A DNA stretch of 64,000 nt from Promicromonospora sp. MEB111. GTDB lineage: Bacteria > Actinomycetota > Actinomycetes > Actinomycetales > Cellulomonadaceae. Each line of letters begins with the position of its first letter. Position 1 is the stretch's first letter. The stretch spans positions 248,001-312,000 of the forward strand of contig NZ_JARVSD010000008.1 of assembly GCF_030209445.1 (NCBI RefSeq), written 5' to 3'. Both the position numbers and the translations under genes were made by a program. This document shows, in pieces, positions 42,591 through 53,808 of this stretch. The notes below the pieces were generated by a model, which saw only the letters and a program-made list of their open reading frames with translations, ran no database searches and was not told the DNA's origin.

Positions 42591-42648
42591 TGTGGACAAC
42601 TCTGTGGATTAGGTGGATAACTCCGGCTTCTGGGGAAAGTTATCCACA
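42591..42648. other. Cluster of four DnaA-box-like 9-mers
   Basis: TGTGGACAA (42591-42599), TGTGGATTA (42603-42611), GGTGGATAA (42612-42620) and a perfect TTATCCACA in the opposite orientation (42640-42648) within 58 bp. Each of the first three differs by one base from TGTGGATAA. The cluster is 45 bp upstream of tadA and away from any dnaA/dnaN genes. Confidence 0.5.
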
Positions 42649-42692
42649 GGGTGGCCTGCGGAGATGAACGTTTGGATCTAGCGTTGCCGGTC

Positions 42693-44090
42693 ATGGGCGA
42701 TGAGGGGGCGCGGATCCTCGAGCACGAGGTACGCGAGCTGGTGCGGCGCAGGGGTCTGGACCCGATCGGTGATCGGGAGGGGCTGTCGAGCCTCGTCACG
42801 GACGCGGTGGGCGACTACGCGACACGGGCGAGCGTCGGCGTGGTGCCGCCGCTCGACGATCCCGACGCGGCGGCCCGCACGGTGACCGACGCCGTGGGTG
42901 GGTTCGGGCCGTTGCAGCCCTACCTCGACGACCCCGAGATCGAGGAGGTCTGGCTCAACGCCCCGACCCATGTCTACGTCGCGCGGCGCGGAGTGTCCGA
43001 GCTGACCAGCACGGTGCTGACCGACGAGCAGGTGCGCGACCTCGTGGAGCGGATGCTCAAGACGTCCGGGCGGCGTCTCGACCTGTCCAGCCCGTTCGTG
43101 GATGCCCGGCTGCCGGGCGGGGAGCGCCTGCACGTCGTCATCCCCGACATCACGCGCGCGGCCTGGGCCGTGAACATCCGCAAGCACGTGGTGCGGGCCC
43201 GTTCGCTGGCGGACATGGTGCGGCTCGGCTCGCTCACGGCCCAGGCCGCGACCTTCCTCGACGCCGCCGTGCGGGCCGGGCTGAACGTGCTCGTGTCGGG
43301 CCAGACCCAGTCGGGCAAGACCACGATGCTCAATGCGCTGGCGGGCTCGATCCCGGGCTCCGAGCGGGTCATCTCGGCCGAGGAGGTCTGGGAGCTGCGG
43401 CTCCCTGTCCGCGACCACGTGGCGCTGCAGACCCGCCCGGCCAACCTCGAGGGCACCGGCGAGGTGCCCCTGCGGCGCCTGGTCAAGGAGGCCCTGCGGA
43501 TGCGCCCGGACCGGCTGGTGATCGGCGAGGTCCGGGAGGCGGAGGCGTTCGACCTGCTGATCGCCCTCAACAGCGGGGTGCCCGGCATGTGCACGCTGCA
43601 CGCCAACACGGCGCGGGAGGCCGTCGCGAAGATGACCACGCTCCCGCTGCTCGCGGGCGAGAACGTGTCCGACCGGTTCGTGGTGCCCACCGTCGCCTCC
43701 GCCGTGGACCTCGTGGTGCACCTCGGCCTGACCCGGGCGGCCGACGGCGTGGTGCGCCGCCAGGTCCGCGAGATCGTCGCGGTGACCGGACGCGTCGAGG
43801 AGGGGCGCATCGAGACCGCCGGGATCTTCGACCGGGACGCCGACGGTGACCTGTGCCGCGGCGACGGCATGCCGCCCGGCGAGGACCGGTTCGAGCGCGC
43901 CGGGTTCGACGTCCGGGCGCTGCTCGCCGACCCCCGGGCGCTGGCGCCGGACGCGCCCCTGCCGGGGACACGCTCCGCGCGCGGTGCCGTCGCCGGTCCG
44001 TGGGTCGGCGTGGGAGGAGTGGGTGCGCGTGCGGCGGTGGGCGGTCGTGCGGGTGCCCGGGCCGGCGCGAGCCCCTGGGCGACCCGCTGA
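42693..44090 (+). CDS. tadA: Tad pilus assembly ATPase (CpaF family)
   Basis: 465 aa from ATG 42693. Type II/IV secretion ATPase: N-terminal FGPLQPYLDDPEIEEVWLN, SPFVDARLPGGERLHVV, Walker A GQTQSGKTTM, Asp box/Walker B region LRMRPDRLVIGEVREAEAF and His box GMCTLHANT. It powers Flp pilus extension at the cytoplasmic face. A Gly/Ala/Arg-rich C-terminal extension (about 430-465) is unusual. TGA and the tadB ATG share one base (TGATG). No TadZ/Ssd gene precedes it; the neighbour upstream is the opposite-facing aminotransferase. Four DnaA-box-like sequences lie in the promoter region. Confidence 0.92.
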   Translation: MGDEGARILEHEVRELVRRRGLDPIGDREGLSSLVTDAVGDYATRASVGVVPPLDDPDAAARTVTDAVGGFGPLQPYLDDPEIEEVWLNAPTHVYVARRGVSELTSTVLTDEQVRDLVERMLKTSGRRLDLSSPFVDARLPGGERLHVVIPDITRAAWAVNIRKHVVRARSLADMVRLGSLTAQAATFLDAAVRAGLNVLVSGQTQSGKTTMLNALAGSIPGSERVISAEEVWELRLPVRDHVALQTRPANLEGTGEVPLRRLVKEALRMRPDRLVIGEVREAEAFDLLIALNSGVPGMCTLHANTAREAVAKMTTLPLLAGENVSDRFVVPTVASAVDLVVHLGLTRAADGVVRRQVREIVAVTGRVEEGRIETAGIFDRDADGDLCRGDGMPPGEDRFERAGFDVRALLADPRALAPDAPLPGTRSARGAVAGPWVGVGGVGARAAVGGRAGARAGASPWATR

Positions 44091-44947
44091 TGGGCGTGGT
44101 GGTGGGCCTGCTCCTGGGTGCCGGGCTGTTCTGCGTCTGGTGGTCGTTCTGGGCCCCGACGCCACGCCCCGCGGGCCGCGTGACCTGGCAGATGCGCACC
44201 CGGGACCTGCTGACCCAGGCCGGGGCGCCCTCCGTGACCCCCGCGATGCTCGTGGGCTCGTGCGTGGCGCTCGGCGTCGTGACCCTGCTCGTGGCGCTCG
44301 CCCTGACCCGCTCGCCGGCGATCGCGGCCTGCTTCGCGCTGCTCGCCGCGCCCGGCCCGGTGGTGCTGGTCCGTGCGCGGGCGCGCCACCGCCGTCGGGC
44401 GCTGCGGGAGGTGTGGCCCGAGGTCGTGGACCACCTCGCCTCCGGCGTGCGCGCCGGGCTGTCGCTGCCCGAGGCCGTGGCCCAGCTCGCGCACCGTGGT
44501 CCGGTCGAGCTGCGCGAACCCTTCGGCCGCTTCGCCCAGGACTACCGGGCCGGCGGCCGGTTCGGCGACGCCCTGGACGCGCTCAAGGAGCGCCTCGCCG
44601 ACCCGGTGGCCGACCGCATCGTGGAGGCCCTGCGCCTCACCCGGGAGGTCGGCGGCCAGGACCTGGGCCGGCTGCTGCGGACCCTGAGCGGCTTTCTCCG
44701 CGAGGACGCCGCCACCCGGGGCGAGCTCGAGGCGCGGCAGAGCTGGACCGTCAACGGAGCGCGGGTGGCGGTCGCCGGGCCGTGGGTCGTCCTCGCCCTG
44801 CTCTCCACCCGGCCGGAGACGGCGCGTGCCTACGACTCGCCGGCGGGCGTCACGGTGCTCGTCACCGGTGGCCTCTGCGCCCTGGTCGCCTACCGGCTGA
44901 TGCTGCGGATCGGGCGCCTGCCCGCCGAGCGCCGGGTGCTCCGGTGA
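44090..44947 (+). CDS. tadB: Tad pilus inner-membrane platform protein TadB
   Basis: 285 aa. Type II secretion F domain (PEVVDHLASGVRAGLSLPEA, DPVADRIVEALRLTREVGGQ) between N-terminal membrane segments (about 3-20, 50-85) and two C-terminal ones (about 220-275). With TadC it forms the membrane platform of the pilus machine. Coupled to tadA (one-base overlap) and to tadC (GTGA, four-base overlap). Confidence 0.87.
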   Translation: MGVVVGLLLGAGLFCVWWSFWAPTPRPAGRVTWQMRTRDLLTQAGAPSVTPAMLVGSCVALGVVTLLVALALTRSPAIAACFALLAAPGPVVLVRARARHRRRALREVWPEVVDHLASGVRAGLSLPEAVAQLAHRGPVELREPFGRFAQDYRAGGRFGDALDALKERLADPVADRIVEALRLTREVGGQDLGRLLRTLSGFLREDAATRGELEARQSWTVNGARVAVAGPWVVLALLSTRPETARAYDSPAGVTVLVTGGLCALVAYRLMLRIGRLPAERRVLR

Positions 44948-45861
44948 CCGCCTGGGCGGCCGGGGCGCTCGTGGGGCTCGGCGTCGCGACGGGGGTGCTG
45001 GTCGTGCTGTCCCGCCTGCGGGCGCGGGCCGTCAGCCTCGACGAGCGGCTCGCCCCCTACCTGCGCCCGCGCGACGCGACCTCGACGCTCCTGCGCGAGG
45101 CCAGCCGCACCTCGGCGGTGGTCCGGCTCCTCGGCCTGCACGACATCGGCGCGCGCCTCGAGCGGTTCGGCGCACCCCGCGAGGAGATCCGCCGCCGGCT
45201 CGACCGCGCCGGGTCCGCGGAGACGGTCGACCACTTCCGGGCCCGCCAGGTGGTCTGGACGGTGGGCGGGCTCGCGGCGGGCCTCGGCCTCGCACTGGTG
45301 CTCGCGGCGACGCGCGGCGCGGCGGCCGTCCCGCTGGTGGTGCTCGTCGCCGTCGCGGGCGGGTGCGGCTACGTGGCGTGCGACCAGGCCCTCACGCTGC
45401 GGGTGCGGCGACGCGAGGAGCGGCTGCTCGCCGAGCTGCCGACCATCGCGGAGCTGCTCGCCCTCGCCGTGGCGGCGGGGGAGAGCCCGCCCGCCGCGCT
45501 CGAACGGGTGGCGTCGACGGCGCGGGGTGAGCTGGCGGGCGAGATCCGCCGCATGGTCGCCGAGGTCCGCGCGGGCGCACCCGTGACGGCCGCCCTCACC
45601 GCGCTCGCGGACCGCTCCGGGCTGCCACCCCTGTCCCGGTTCGCCGAGGGGGTGGTCGTCGCGCTGGAACGCGGCACCCCGCTCGCGGACGTGCTGCGCG
45701 CCCAGGCGCGCGACGTCCGAGAGGCGGGCCGCCGCTCCCTCCTGGAGGCGGGCGGCCGCAAGGAGATCCTGATGATGGTGCCGGTCGTGTTCCTCGTGCT
45801 GCCGGTCACCGTCGTCTTCGCTGTTTTCCCCAGCCTGGCCACCCTCCGGATCGGGCTCTGA
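44944..45861 (+). CDS. tadC: Tad pilus inner-membrane platform protein TadC
   Basis: 305 aa from GTG 44944. N-terminal membrane segment, cytoplasmic region with a helical linker, two membrane segments (about 100-145), F domain (LLAELPTIAELLALAVAAGE, FAEGVVVALERGTPLADVL) and a C-terminal segment (ILMMVPVVFLVLPVTVVFAV). Partner of TadB. The next gene, encoding a pilin-like protein, begins 41 bp downstream with its own ribosome binding site. Confidence 0.87.
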   Translation: MTAWAAGALVGLGVATGVLVVLSRLRARAVSLDERLAPYLRPRDATSTLLREASRTSAVVRLLGLHDIGARLERFGAPREEIRRRLDRAGSAETVDHFRARQVVWTVGGLAAGLGLALVLAATRGAAAVPLVVLVAVAGGCGYVACDQALTLRVRRREERLLAELPTIAELLALAVAAGESPPAALERVASTARGELAGEIRRMVAEVRAGAPVTAALTALADRSGLPPLSRFAEGVVVALERGTPLADVLRAQARDVREAGRRSLLEAGGRKEILMMVPVVFLVLPVTVVFAVFPSLATLRIGL

Positions 45862-45901
45862 CATGACTCCGCCAGGGAGTCTGCCGACGAAAGGAACCGC
45901 T

Positions 45902-46087
45902 GTGCGCGACGACCGAGGGACCAGGAACATGACCGAGACCGCCGAGGCCGAGCGGGGCGACGTGCCGGGCTGGGTGCTCGTCACCCTGATGACCGCAGGA
46001 CTGGTCGTGGCGCTCTGGGCCGTGGCGGGCCCGCTGCTCGAGGACGCGTTCCGCCAGGCGATCAGCAGCGTCACGGGCCAGGGGTGA
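45902..46087 (+). CDS. Flp-pilin-like small membrane protein
   Basis: 61 aa from GTG 45902 (AAAGGA six bases upstream). A charged N-terminus ends in AERG, followed by one hydrophobic segment VPGWVLVTLMTAGLVVALWAVAG and a short tail. Position between tadC and tadE, size and layout fit the major Flp pilin, cleaved after the Gly. However, the usual Glu-Tyr at +5/+6 is absent (DVPGW instead), so prepilin processing is uncertain. Its stop overlaps the tadE start (GTGA). Confidence 0.7.
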   Translation: MRDDRGTRNMTETAEAERGDVPGWVLVTLMTAGLVVALWAVAGPLLEDAFRQAISSVTGQG

Positions 46088-46464
46088 GCACGGGCCGGCG
46101 GGAGCACGGCTCCGCGGCGGTCGAGTTCCTGCTGGTGTCGGTGCTGGTCCTGGCCCTCCTGCTCGGGGTGGTCCAGGTGGCGCTCGCGGTCCACGTGCGT
46201 TCGCTCGCGATCGACGCGGCCGCCGAGGGCGCCCGCGTGGCGGCCCGCGCGGACCGGACCCCGGCCGACGGCGTCGCGCGCACGCGCGCACTCCTGGAGG
46301 GAGCCCTGACGGGCGACTACGCCCGCGACGTCACCGCTGGCAGCACGTCGCGCGACGGGATCGAGGTGACCGAGGTGACGGTGCGGACGCCGCTGCCCGT
46401 GGTCGGCCTGCTCGGTCCCGGCGGGACGCTCACGGTGCGCGGTCACGCGTTGGCGGAGCGATGA
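46084..46464 (+). CDS. tadE: TadE-family pseudopilin
   Basis: 126 aa. Short N-terminus, then GSAAVEFLLVSVLVLALLLGVVQVALAVH, the TadE membrane segment with its conserved Glu, and the typical following AAAEGARVAARA. The extracytoplasmic domain is about 75 residues. It is a minor pilin or assembly factor of the Tad system. Start and stop each overlap the neighbouring genes by four bases. Confidence 0.87.
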   Translation: MSTGRREHGSAAVEFLLVSVLVLALLLGVVQVALAVHVRSLAIDAAAEGARVAARADRTPADGVARTRALLEGALTGDYARDVTAGSTSRDGIEVTEVTVRTPLPVVGLLGPGGTLTVRGHALAER

Positions 46465-47069
46465 GCGGGTCGCAGCGGGGGCTGCGGGGGACTGGTTGCG
46501 CAGCGGGGGAGGTAACGCTGGGCGAGCAGTGCTCCCTCTCCGTTACGTCTCCCGGTGCGGTGGTGGTGCTCCGGGGCAGGAAGGCCGGGAGCCGGAGCAC
46601 CGAGGGCCCGAGCCGTGCGGACCCGAGCCGGGAGGACCGCGGCCGCGAGGTGGGCTCCGCGATGGTCGAGTTCCTCGGCGTCGCGCTGATCCTCCTGGTC
46701 CCGCTGGTCTACCTCGTGGTCACGCTCGGCCGCGTGCAGGCCGGCGCGTTCGCGGCCGAGGGTGCGGCGACGAGCGCGGTCCGCGCGATGGTCACGGCCG
46801 AGTCGGCCGCCGTCGGGACCACCCGGGCCGACGCCGCGGTGCGGCTCGCCCTGACGGACCAGGGCTTCGCCGGCGACGAGGGCGCGCTCACCCTGGAGTG
46901 CTCGCAGTCCCCGTGCCTGACGCCGGGTGGTGCCGTGGCCGCCGTCGTCCGCGTCGAGGTGCCCTTGCCCCTGCTGCCCGACGCCGTGCGCGGCTGGGTG
47001 CCGCTGTCCGTCCCGGTGGAGGCGGCGCGCACGGGGACGGTCGACGAGTACGCGGCGGTCCGGCCCTGA
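46461..47069 (+). CDS. TadE/TadF-like pseudopilin with long N-terminal extension
   Basis: 202 aa from ATG 46461. The TadE/F-type segment GSAMVEFLGVALILLVPLVYLV appears only at about residue 65, followed by AAEGAATSAVRAMV and a domain with one cysteine pair (LECSQSPCL). The first 64 residues (Gly/Arg/Ser-rich) are compositionally unlike pilins, and their DNA is GC-rich with little codon pattern. Initiation closer to the membrane segment, at GTG in REVGSAMVEF, is a serious alternative. Last gene of the co-oriented Tad group before the xylanase gene. Confidence 0.8.
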   Translation: MSGSQRGLRGTGCAAGEVTLGEQCSLSVTSPGAVVVLRGRKAGSRSTEGPSRADPSREDRGREVGSAMVEFLGVALILLVPLVYLVVTLGRVQAGAFAAEGAATSAVRAMVTAESAAVGTTRADAAVRLALTDQGFAGDEGALTLECSQSPCLTPGGAVAAVVRVEVPLPLLPDAVRGWVPLSVPVEAARTGTVDEYAAVRP

Positions 47070-47098
47070 GGAGTGCCCGGCAGGGGCTCGGGCACGAC

Positions 47099-47126
47099 GG
47101 TCCGCACCCTCCGTGGGGTGCGGACC
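47099..47126. terminator. Terminator between tadF-like and xylanase genes
   Basis: GGTCCGCACCC (47099-47109) pairs perfectly with 47116-47126 around a 6-nt loop, 30 bp after the tadF-like stop. It can end both converging transcripts. Confidence 0.7.
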
Positions 47127-47184
47127 GCCGTCGTCCTGCCCGGCCGAGCGGCCTCGCGGCCGGCGGCCGGGCCAGGTCAGCCCG

Positions 47185-49211
<2,027 letters not shown>

Positions 49212-49248
49212 ACCGATCGGCCGGCCTGGGCCGGGTTAGGTTGTGCCC

Positions 49249-49659
49249 ATGAGCGAGCAGCACGGCACGAGCGACCAGAGCGGTGACCAGCCAGGCGGCA
49301 CCCGCCTCGAGCCCGAGCAGGTCTTCGACCTCGCCCGCCAGGGTGCGGACGTGCTGCTCGACCTGGTGGACGCCGGCCTGCCGGTCGAGCTGGCCGACGA
49401 CGCCGGCAACACGCTCCTGATGCTCGCCGCCTATCACGGGCACGCCAGCCTCACGGCGGGCCTCGCGGAGCGCGGCGCGGACGTGAACCGGCTCAACGGC
49501 AACAACCAGGCTCCGCTCGCGGGCGCCGTCTTCAAGAACGAGGCCGACGTGATCCGGGTGCTGGTCGAGCACGGTGCGGACCCCGACGCGGGGACGCCCA
49601 GCGCCCGTGCGACCGCGCAGATGTTCGGCCGTGAGCTGCCCGAACCGGGAGCTCGCTGA
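49249..49659 (+). CDS. Ankyrin-repeat protein
   Basis: 136 aa, two to three ankyrin repeats: [35 protein letters not shown] is preceded by a degenerate one and followed by [28 protein letters not shown]. Cytosolic protein-protein interaction module; partner unknown. ATG 49249 is preferred over GTG 49243. It sits alone between the TadG-like gene and prfB, 37 bp and 68 bp from them. Confidence 0.88.
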   Translation: MSEQHGTSDQSGDQPGGTRLEPEQVFDLARQGADVLLDLVDAGLPVELADDAGNTLLMLAAYHGHASLTAGLAERGADVNRLNGNNQAPLAGAVFKNEADVIRVLVEHGADPDAGTPSARATAQMFGRELPEPGAR

Positions 49660-49727
49660 GCCGGACGGGGGGCGGTGCGAGATTTTCCGGCGTCGGGCAC
49701 CGGGATGCGCGGGTAACCTTGAACATC

Positions 49728-50837
49728 GTGGCCACCAACGACTTTCCCGCTGAGATCAAGGCGCTCCGCACGACCCTCGAGTCCATCGAGGCCGTGAGCG
49801 ACCCCACCGCGCTCGAGGCGAAGATCGCCGAGCTGTCGGAGCAGGCGTCGGCGCCCAACCTGTGGGACGACCCGGAGGAGGGCCAGAAGGTCACCTCCGC
49901 GCTGTCGGCGGCCCAGGCCGAGCTGAGCCGCGTCGAGAAGCTCGGCGCGCGCATCGACGACGTCGAGACGCTCGTGGAGCTCGGCCAGGAGATGGACGAC
50001 GCCGACTCGCTCACCGAGGCCGAGGAGGAGGTCGCCAAGATCCGCAAGGACCTCGCGGCGCTCGAGGTCCGGACCCTGCTGAACGGTGAGTACGACTCCC
50101 GCGAGGCCGTCGTGACGATCCGCGCGGGGGCCGGCGGCGTGGACGCCGCCGACTTCGCCGAGATGCTGATGCGCATGTACCTGCGCTGGGCCGAGCGGCA
50201 CGGCTACCCCACCAAGGTGGGCGACACGTCCTACGCCGAGGAGGCGGGTCTCAAGTCCGCGACCTTCGAGGTCAACGTGCCCTACGCGTTCGGCAACCTG
50301 TCCGTCGAGGCCGGCACGCACCGGCTGGTGCGCATCTCGCCGTTCGACAACCAGGGCCGCCGGCAGACGTCGTTCGCCGCCGTCGAGGTGATCCCGCTCA
50401 TCGAGCAGACCGACCACATCGACATCCCGGACTCCGAGCTCAAGATCGACGTGTACCGCTCGTCGGGCCCGGGCGGTCAGTCCGTCAACACCACGGACTC
50501 CGCGGTCCGCATGACGCACATCCCCACCGGCGTCGTCGTCGCGATGCAGAACGAGAAGTCCCAGATCCAGAACCGCGCCGCCGCCTACCGCGTGCTCCAG
50601 TCGCGCCTGCTGCTGCTCCGCAAGGCGGAGGAGGCCGCGAAGAAGAAGGAGATGGCCGGCGACATCAAGGCCAGCTGGGGCGACCAGATGCGGTCCTACG
50701 TGCTGCAGCCGTACCAGATGGTCAAGGACCTGCGCACCGAGCACGAGTCGGGCAACCCGCAGGCCGTGTTCGACGGCGCCATCGACGACTTCATCGAGGC
50801 CGGCATCCGCTGGCGCCGCGGCGGCTCGGGGAGCTGA
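49728..50837 (+). CDS. prfB: Peptide chain release factor 2
   Basis: 369 aa from GTG 49728. The GGQ motif (residues 249-251, [17 protein letters not shown]) triggers peptide hydrolysis, and the SPF tripeptide (204-206, RISPFDNQG) marks RF2, reading UGA and UAA. The frame is continuous: the programmed +1 frameshift of the E. coli gene is absent. Normally this gene directly precedes ftsE in actinobacteria; here an opposite-facing alcohol dehydrogenase gene intervenes. A hairpin 9 bp after the stop ends transcription. Confidence 0.96.
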   Translation: MATNDFPAEIKALRTTLESIEAVSDPTALEAKIAELSEQASAPNLWDDPEEGQKVTSALSAAQAELSRVEKLGARIDDVETLVELGQEMDDADSLTEAEEEVAKIRKDLAALEVRTLLNGEYDSREAVVTIRAGAGGVDAADFAEMLMRMYLRWAERHGYPTKVGDTSYAEEAGLKSATFEVNVPYAFGNLSVEAGTHRLVRISPFDNQGRRQTSFAAVEVIPLIEQTDHIDIPDSELKIDVYRSSGPGGQSVNTTDSAVRMTHIPTGVVVAMQNEKSQIQNRAAAYRVLQSRLLLLRKAEEAAKKKEMAGDIKASWGDQMRSYVLQPYQMVKDLRTEHESGNPQAVFDGAIDDFIEAGIRWRRGGSGS

Positions 50838-50846
50838 CGCCGGACG

Positions 50847-50871
50847 GCGGGCGGCCCGGACGGCCGCCCGC
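50847..50871. terminator. Bidirectional terminator between prfB and the dehydrogenase
   Basis: GCGGGCGGCC (50847-50856) pairs perfectly with GGCCGCCCGC (50862-50871) around a 5-nt loop, between converging stops. Confidence 0.65.
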
Positions 50872-50877
50872 GCCCGC

Positions 50878-51921
50878 TCAGGCGTGCGGCACGATGACGG
50901 CGCGGCCGGAGAGCTGACCCGACTCCAGCTTGCGGTACGCCTCGTCGAACCGGTCGAGGGTGTACCGCTCGACGTCGGGCACGATCTGCCCCGCCCGGTA
51001 CATCGCGACCACCTCGTAGAGCTCCTCGACGGTGCCCCAGTAGGTGTTGGTGAGCTCGGCCTCGTACGGGTTGGTGAAGAAGCTCCACTCGGTCACGCCG
51101 CCCGCGATGCCGACCACGGTGAGCCGTCCCTGCTGGGCCAGGCATGCCTGCGCCGTCCTGATCGTGGGCGCCGCCCCCACCAGGTCGAAGGCCGCGTCGA
51201 CGCCGCGTCCGCCCGTGAGCTCGCGGATCGCCGCCACCTGGTCCGGCCCGCCCGGCACGGTGACGGCGCCGTTGGCGGCGGCGCGGTCCATGGCGTCCTG
51301 CTTCATGTCGGTGGCGATCACGGTGGCGCCGGTCAGTGCCGTCAGGATCTGCACGGCCACCTGACCCAGCCCGCCCAGGCCCACGACCAGCGCGAACTTT
51401 CCGCCGCCCGCCAGCTTGGGCAGCGACAGCTTGATCGCGTGGTACGGGGTGAGGCCGGCGTCGGCCAGGGGAGCGGCCGCGACCGGGTCGGCGTCGCCCA
51501 GCGGCACGAGGTTCCGCGCGGGCGTCACCATGTACTCCGCCATGCCGCCGTCGCGGCCGATCCCCGTCGCCGCCCAGGGCATGGACGCCGCGTTCTCGCA
51601 GTAGGTGTCCTGCCCGCGTGAGCAGGCCTTGCAGTGCCCGCACCCGTTCGGGCCGTAGACGAGGTAGGCGTCGCCCTTCGAGAACCCGGTGACGCCCGGA
51701 CCCAGCTCCTCGATCCAGCCGGACGCCTCGTGGCCCAGCACGAACGGCGGCGCGAACGACCCCGGCTGCCCCTCCGCGAACTCCTTGTAGAGCGCCACGT
51801 CGGAGTGGCACGCCCCCGAGCCGGCGATCTTCAGCAGCACCTCGCCCGGGCCGGGACTGGGTCGCTCCACTTCCTTGAGGGTGGGGAAGGTCTGGAACTT
51901 CTCGAACACGACAGCACGCAT
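50878..51921 (-). CDS. Zinc-dependent alcohol dehydrogenase (MDR family)
   Basis: 347 aa. Catalytic zinc ligands in GSGACHSDVALYK and LGHEASGWI; structural zinc cysteines in GCGHCKACSRGQDTYC; NAD(P) motif VVGLGGLGQVAVQ. It oxidises an alcohol or reduces an aldehyde; substrate unknown. ATG 51921 has CAGGAG nine bases upstream. The protein is similar in type to NAD-dependent alcohol dehydrogenases of high-GC actinobacteria. It interrupts the usual prfB-ftsE order. Confidence 0.92.
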   Translation of the reverse strand: MRAVVFEKFQTFPTLKEVERPSPGPGEVLLKIAGSGACHSDVALYKEFAEGQPGSFAPPFVLGHEASGWIEELGPGVTGFSKGDAYLVYGPNGCGHCKACSRGQDTYCENAASMPWAATGIGRDGGMAEYMVTPARNLVPLGDADPVAAAPLADAGLTPYHAIKLSLPKLAGGGKFALVVGLGGLGQVAVQILTALTGATVIATDMKQDAMDRAAANGAVTVPGGPDQVAAIRELTGGRGVDAAFDLVGAAPTIRTAQACLAQQGRLTVVGIAGGVTEWSFFTNPYEAELTNTYWGTVEELYEVVAMYRAGQIVPDVERYTLDRFDEAYRKLESGQLSGRAVIVPHA

Positions 51922-52118
51922 CAGCTCACGCTCCTGTTGCCGGGGGCCGGTTCTTCCATGAGACCCCATCCGGCATGCTCCGGCACGAGGTACGGCAACG
52001 GCAAAATGCCGCTTGCGCACGTTTTGGGCAGGTATGGCGGACGACGCCGGCCAACGGGGTGAGCGCCGTCGGCGTGTCTGCCCGACACGCCACCCGATCT
52101 CCCACCTAGGGTCGGCTC

Positions 52119-52895
<777 letters not shown>

Positions 52896-52896
52896 G

Positions 52897-53808
52897 GTGC
52901 GCTTCCAGTTCGTGCTGGGCGAGGTCGTCAGCGGCCTGCGCCGGAACACCACCATGGTCGTGGCCGTGGTGCTCGTGACGTTCGTGTCCCTGACGTTCGT
53001 CGGCGCCGCGGCCCTGCTGCAGGCGCAGATCGGCAAGCTCAAGGACGACTGGTACGACCTCGTCGAGGTCTCCGTCTTCCTCTGCCCGGAGGGCTCCGTG
53101 TCGCCCACGTGCGCCACGGGCGAGGCCACCGACGACCAGATCGACGCCGTGCGCCAGGTCATCGACACCGAGCTGTCCTCCCAGGTCAGCAAGGTCTACT
53201 TCGAGTCCAAGCAGCAGGCGTTCGAGGCCTTCAGCGAGCGCTACCCCGACGGCTACCAGGGCACGCAGCTCACCGCCGACGACATGCAGGCGTCCCTGCG
53301 CCTCAAGCTGACCGACGCCGAGCAGTTCGCCGTCGTGAGCGACGTCCTGTCCGGGCGGGACGGCGTGGAGATCGTCGAGGACCAGCGCGCCGTCTTCGAG
53401 CCGCTGTTCCGCACGCTCAACGTCGCCACCCTGCTCGCGGCCGGGCTGGCCGGCGTCATGCTCCTGGCCGCGGTGCTGCTGATCACCACCACCATCCGGC
53501 TGAGTGCCGTCTCCCGGCGCAAGGAGACGGAGATCATGCGCCTGGTGGGCGCCTCCAACCTGTTCATCCAGCTGCCCTTCCTGCTGGAGGGGGCGCTGGC
53601 GGCCGTCCTCGGCTCCCTGCTCGCCGGCGGCGGGCTCTGGCTCGCCGTGCGGTTCATGGTCAGCGACTGGCTCGAACGGTCGGTCGACTGGGTCGCCTAC
53701 GTGTCGGAGGTCGACGTTTTCCGCGTCGCGCCGCTGCTCGTGGTCATGGCGGTCGCACTGGCCGCCCTCTCGTCCTTCTTCATGCTGAACCGGTACACGA
53801 GGATCTGA
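52897..53808 (+). CDS. ftsX: Cell-division membrane protein FtsX
   Basis: 303 aa from GTG 52897. N-terminal membrane segment (about 22-42), an extracytoplasmic domain (about 45-165) with one cysteine pair (VFLCPEG, PTCATG), then three segments in the C-terminal half with RRKETEIMRLVGASNLFIQLPFLLEG, the FtsX signature. It transmits ATP hydrolysis by FtsE to an extracellular wall hydrolase. The TGA shares one base with the ATG of the M23 peptidase gene (TGATG), so that peptidase is the probable partner. Confidence 0.95.
   Translation: MRFQFVLGEVVSGLRRNTTMVVAVVLVTFVSLTFVGAAALLQAQIGKLKDDWYDLVEVSVFLCPEGSVSPTCATGEATDDQIDAVRQVIDTELSSQVSKVYFESKQQAFEAFSERYPDGYQGTQLTADDMQASLRLKLTDAEQFAVVSDVLSGRDGVEIVEDQRAVFEPLFRTLNVATLLAAGLAGVMLLAAVLLITTTIRLSAVSRRKETEIMRLVGASNLFIQLPFLLEGALAAVLGSLLAGGGLWLAVRFMVSDWLERSVDWVAYVSEVDVFRVAPLLVVMAVALAALSSFFMLNRYTRI

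Noticed and set aside
49728-49830. Programmed +1 frameshift in prfB
   Set aside because: The frame is continuous from GTG 49728 and no in-frame UGA is present near codon 25.
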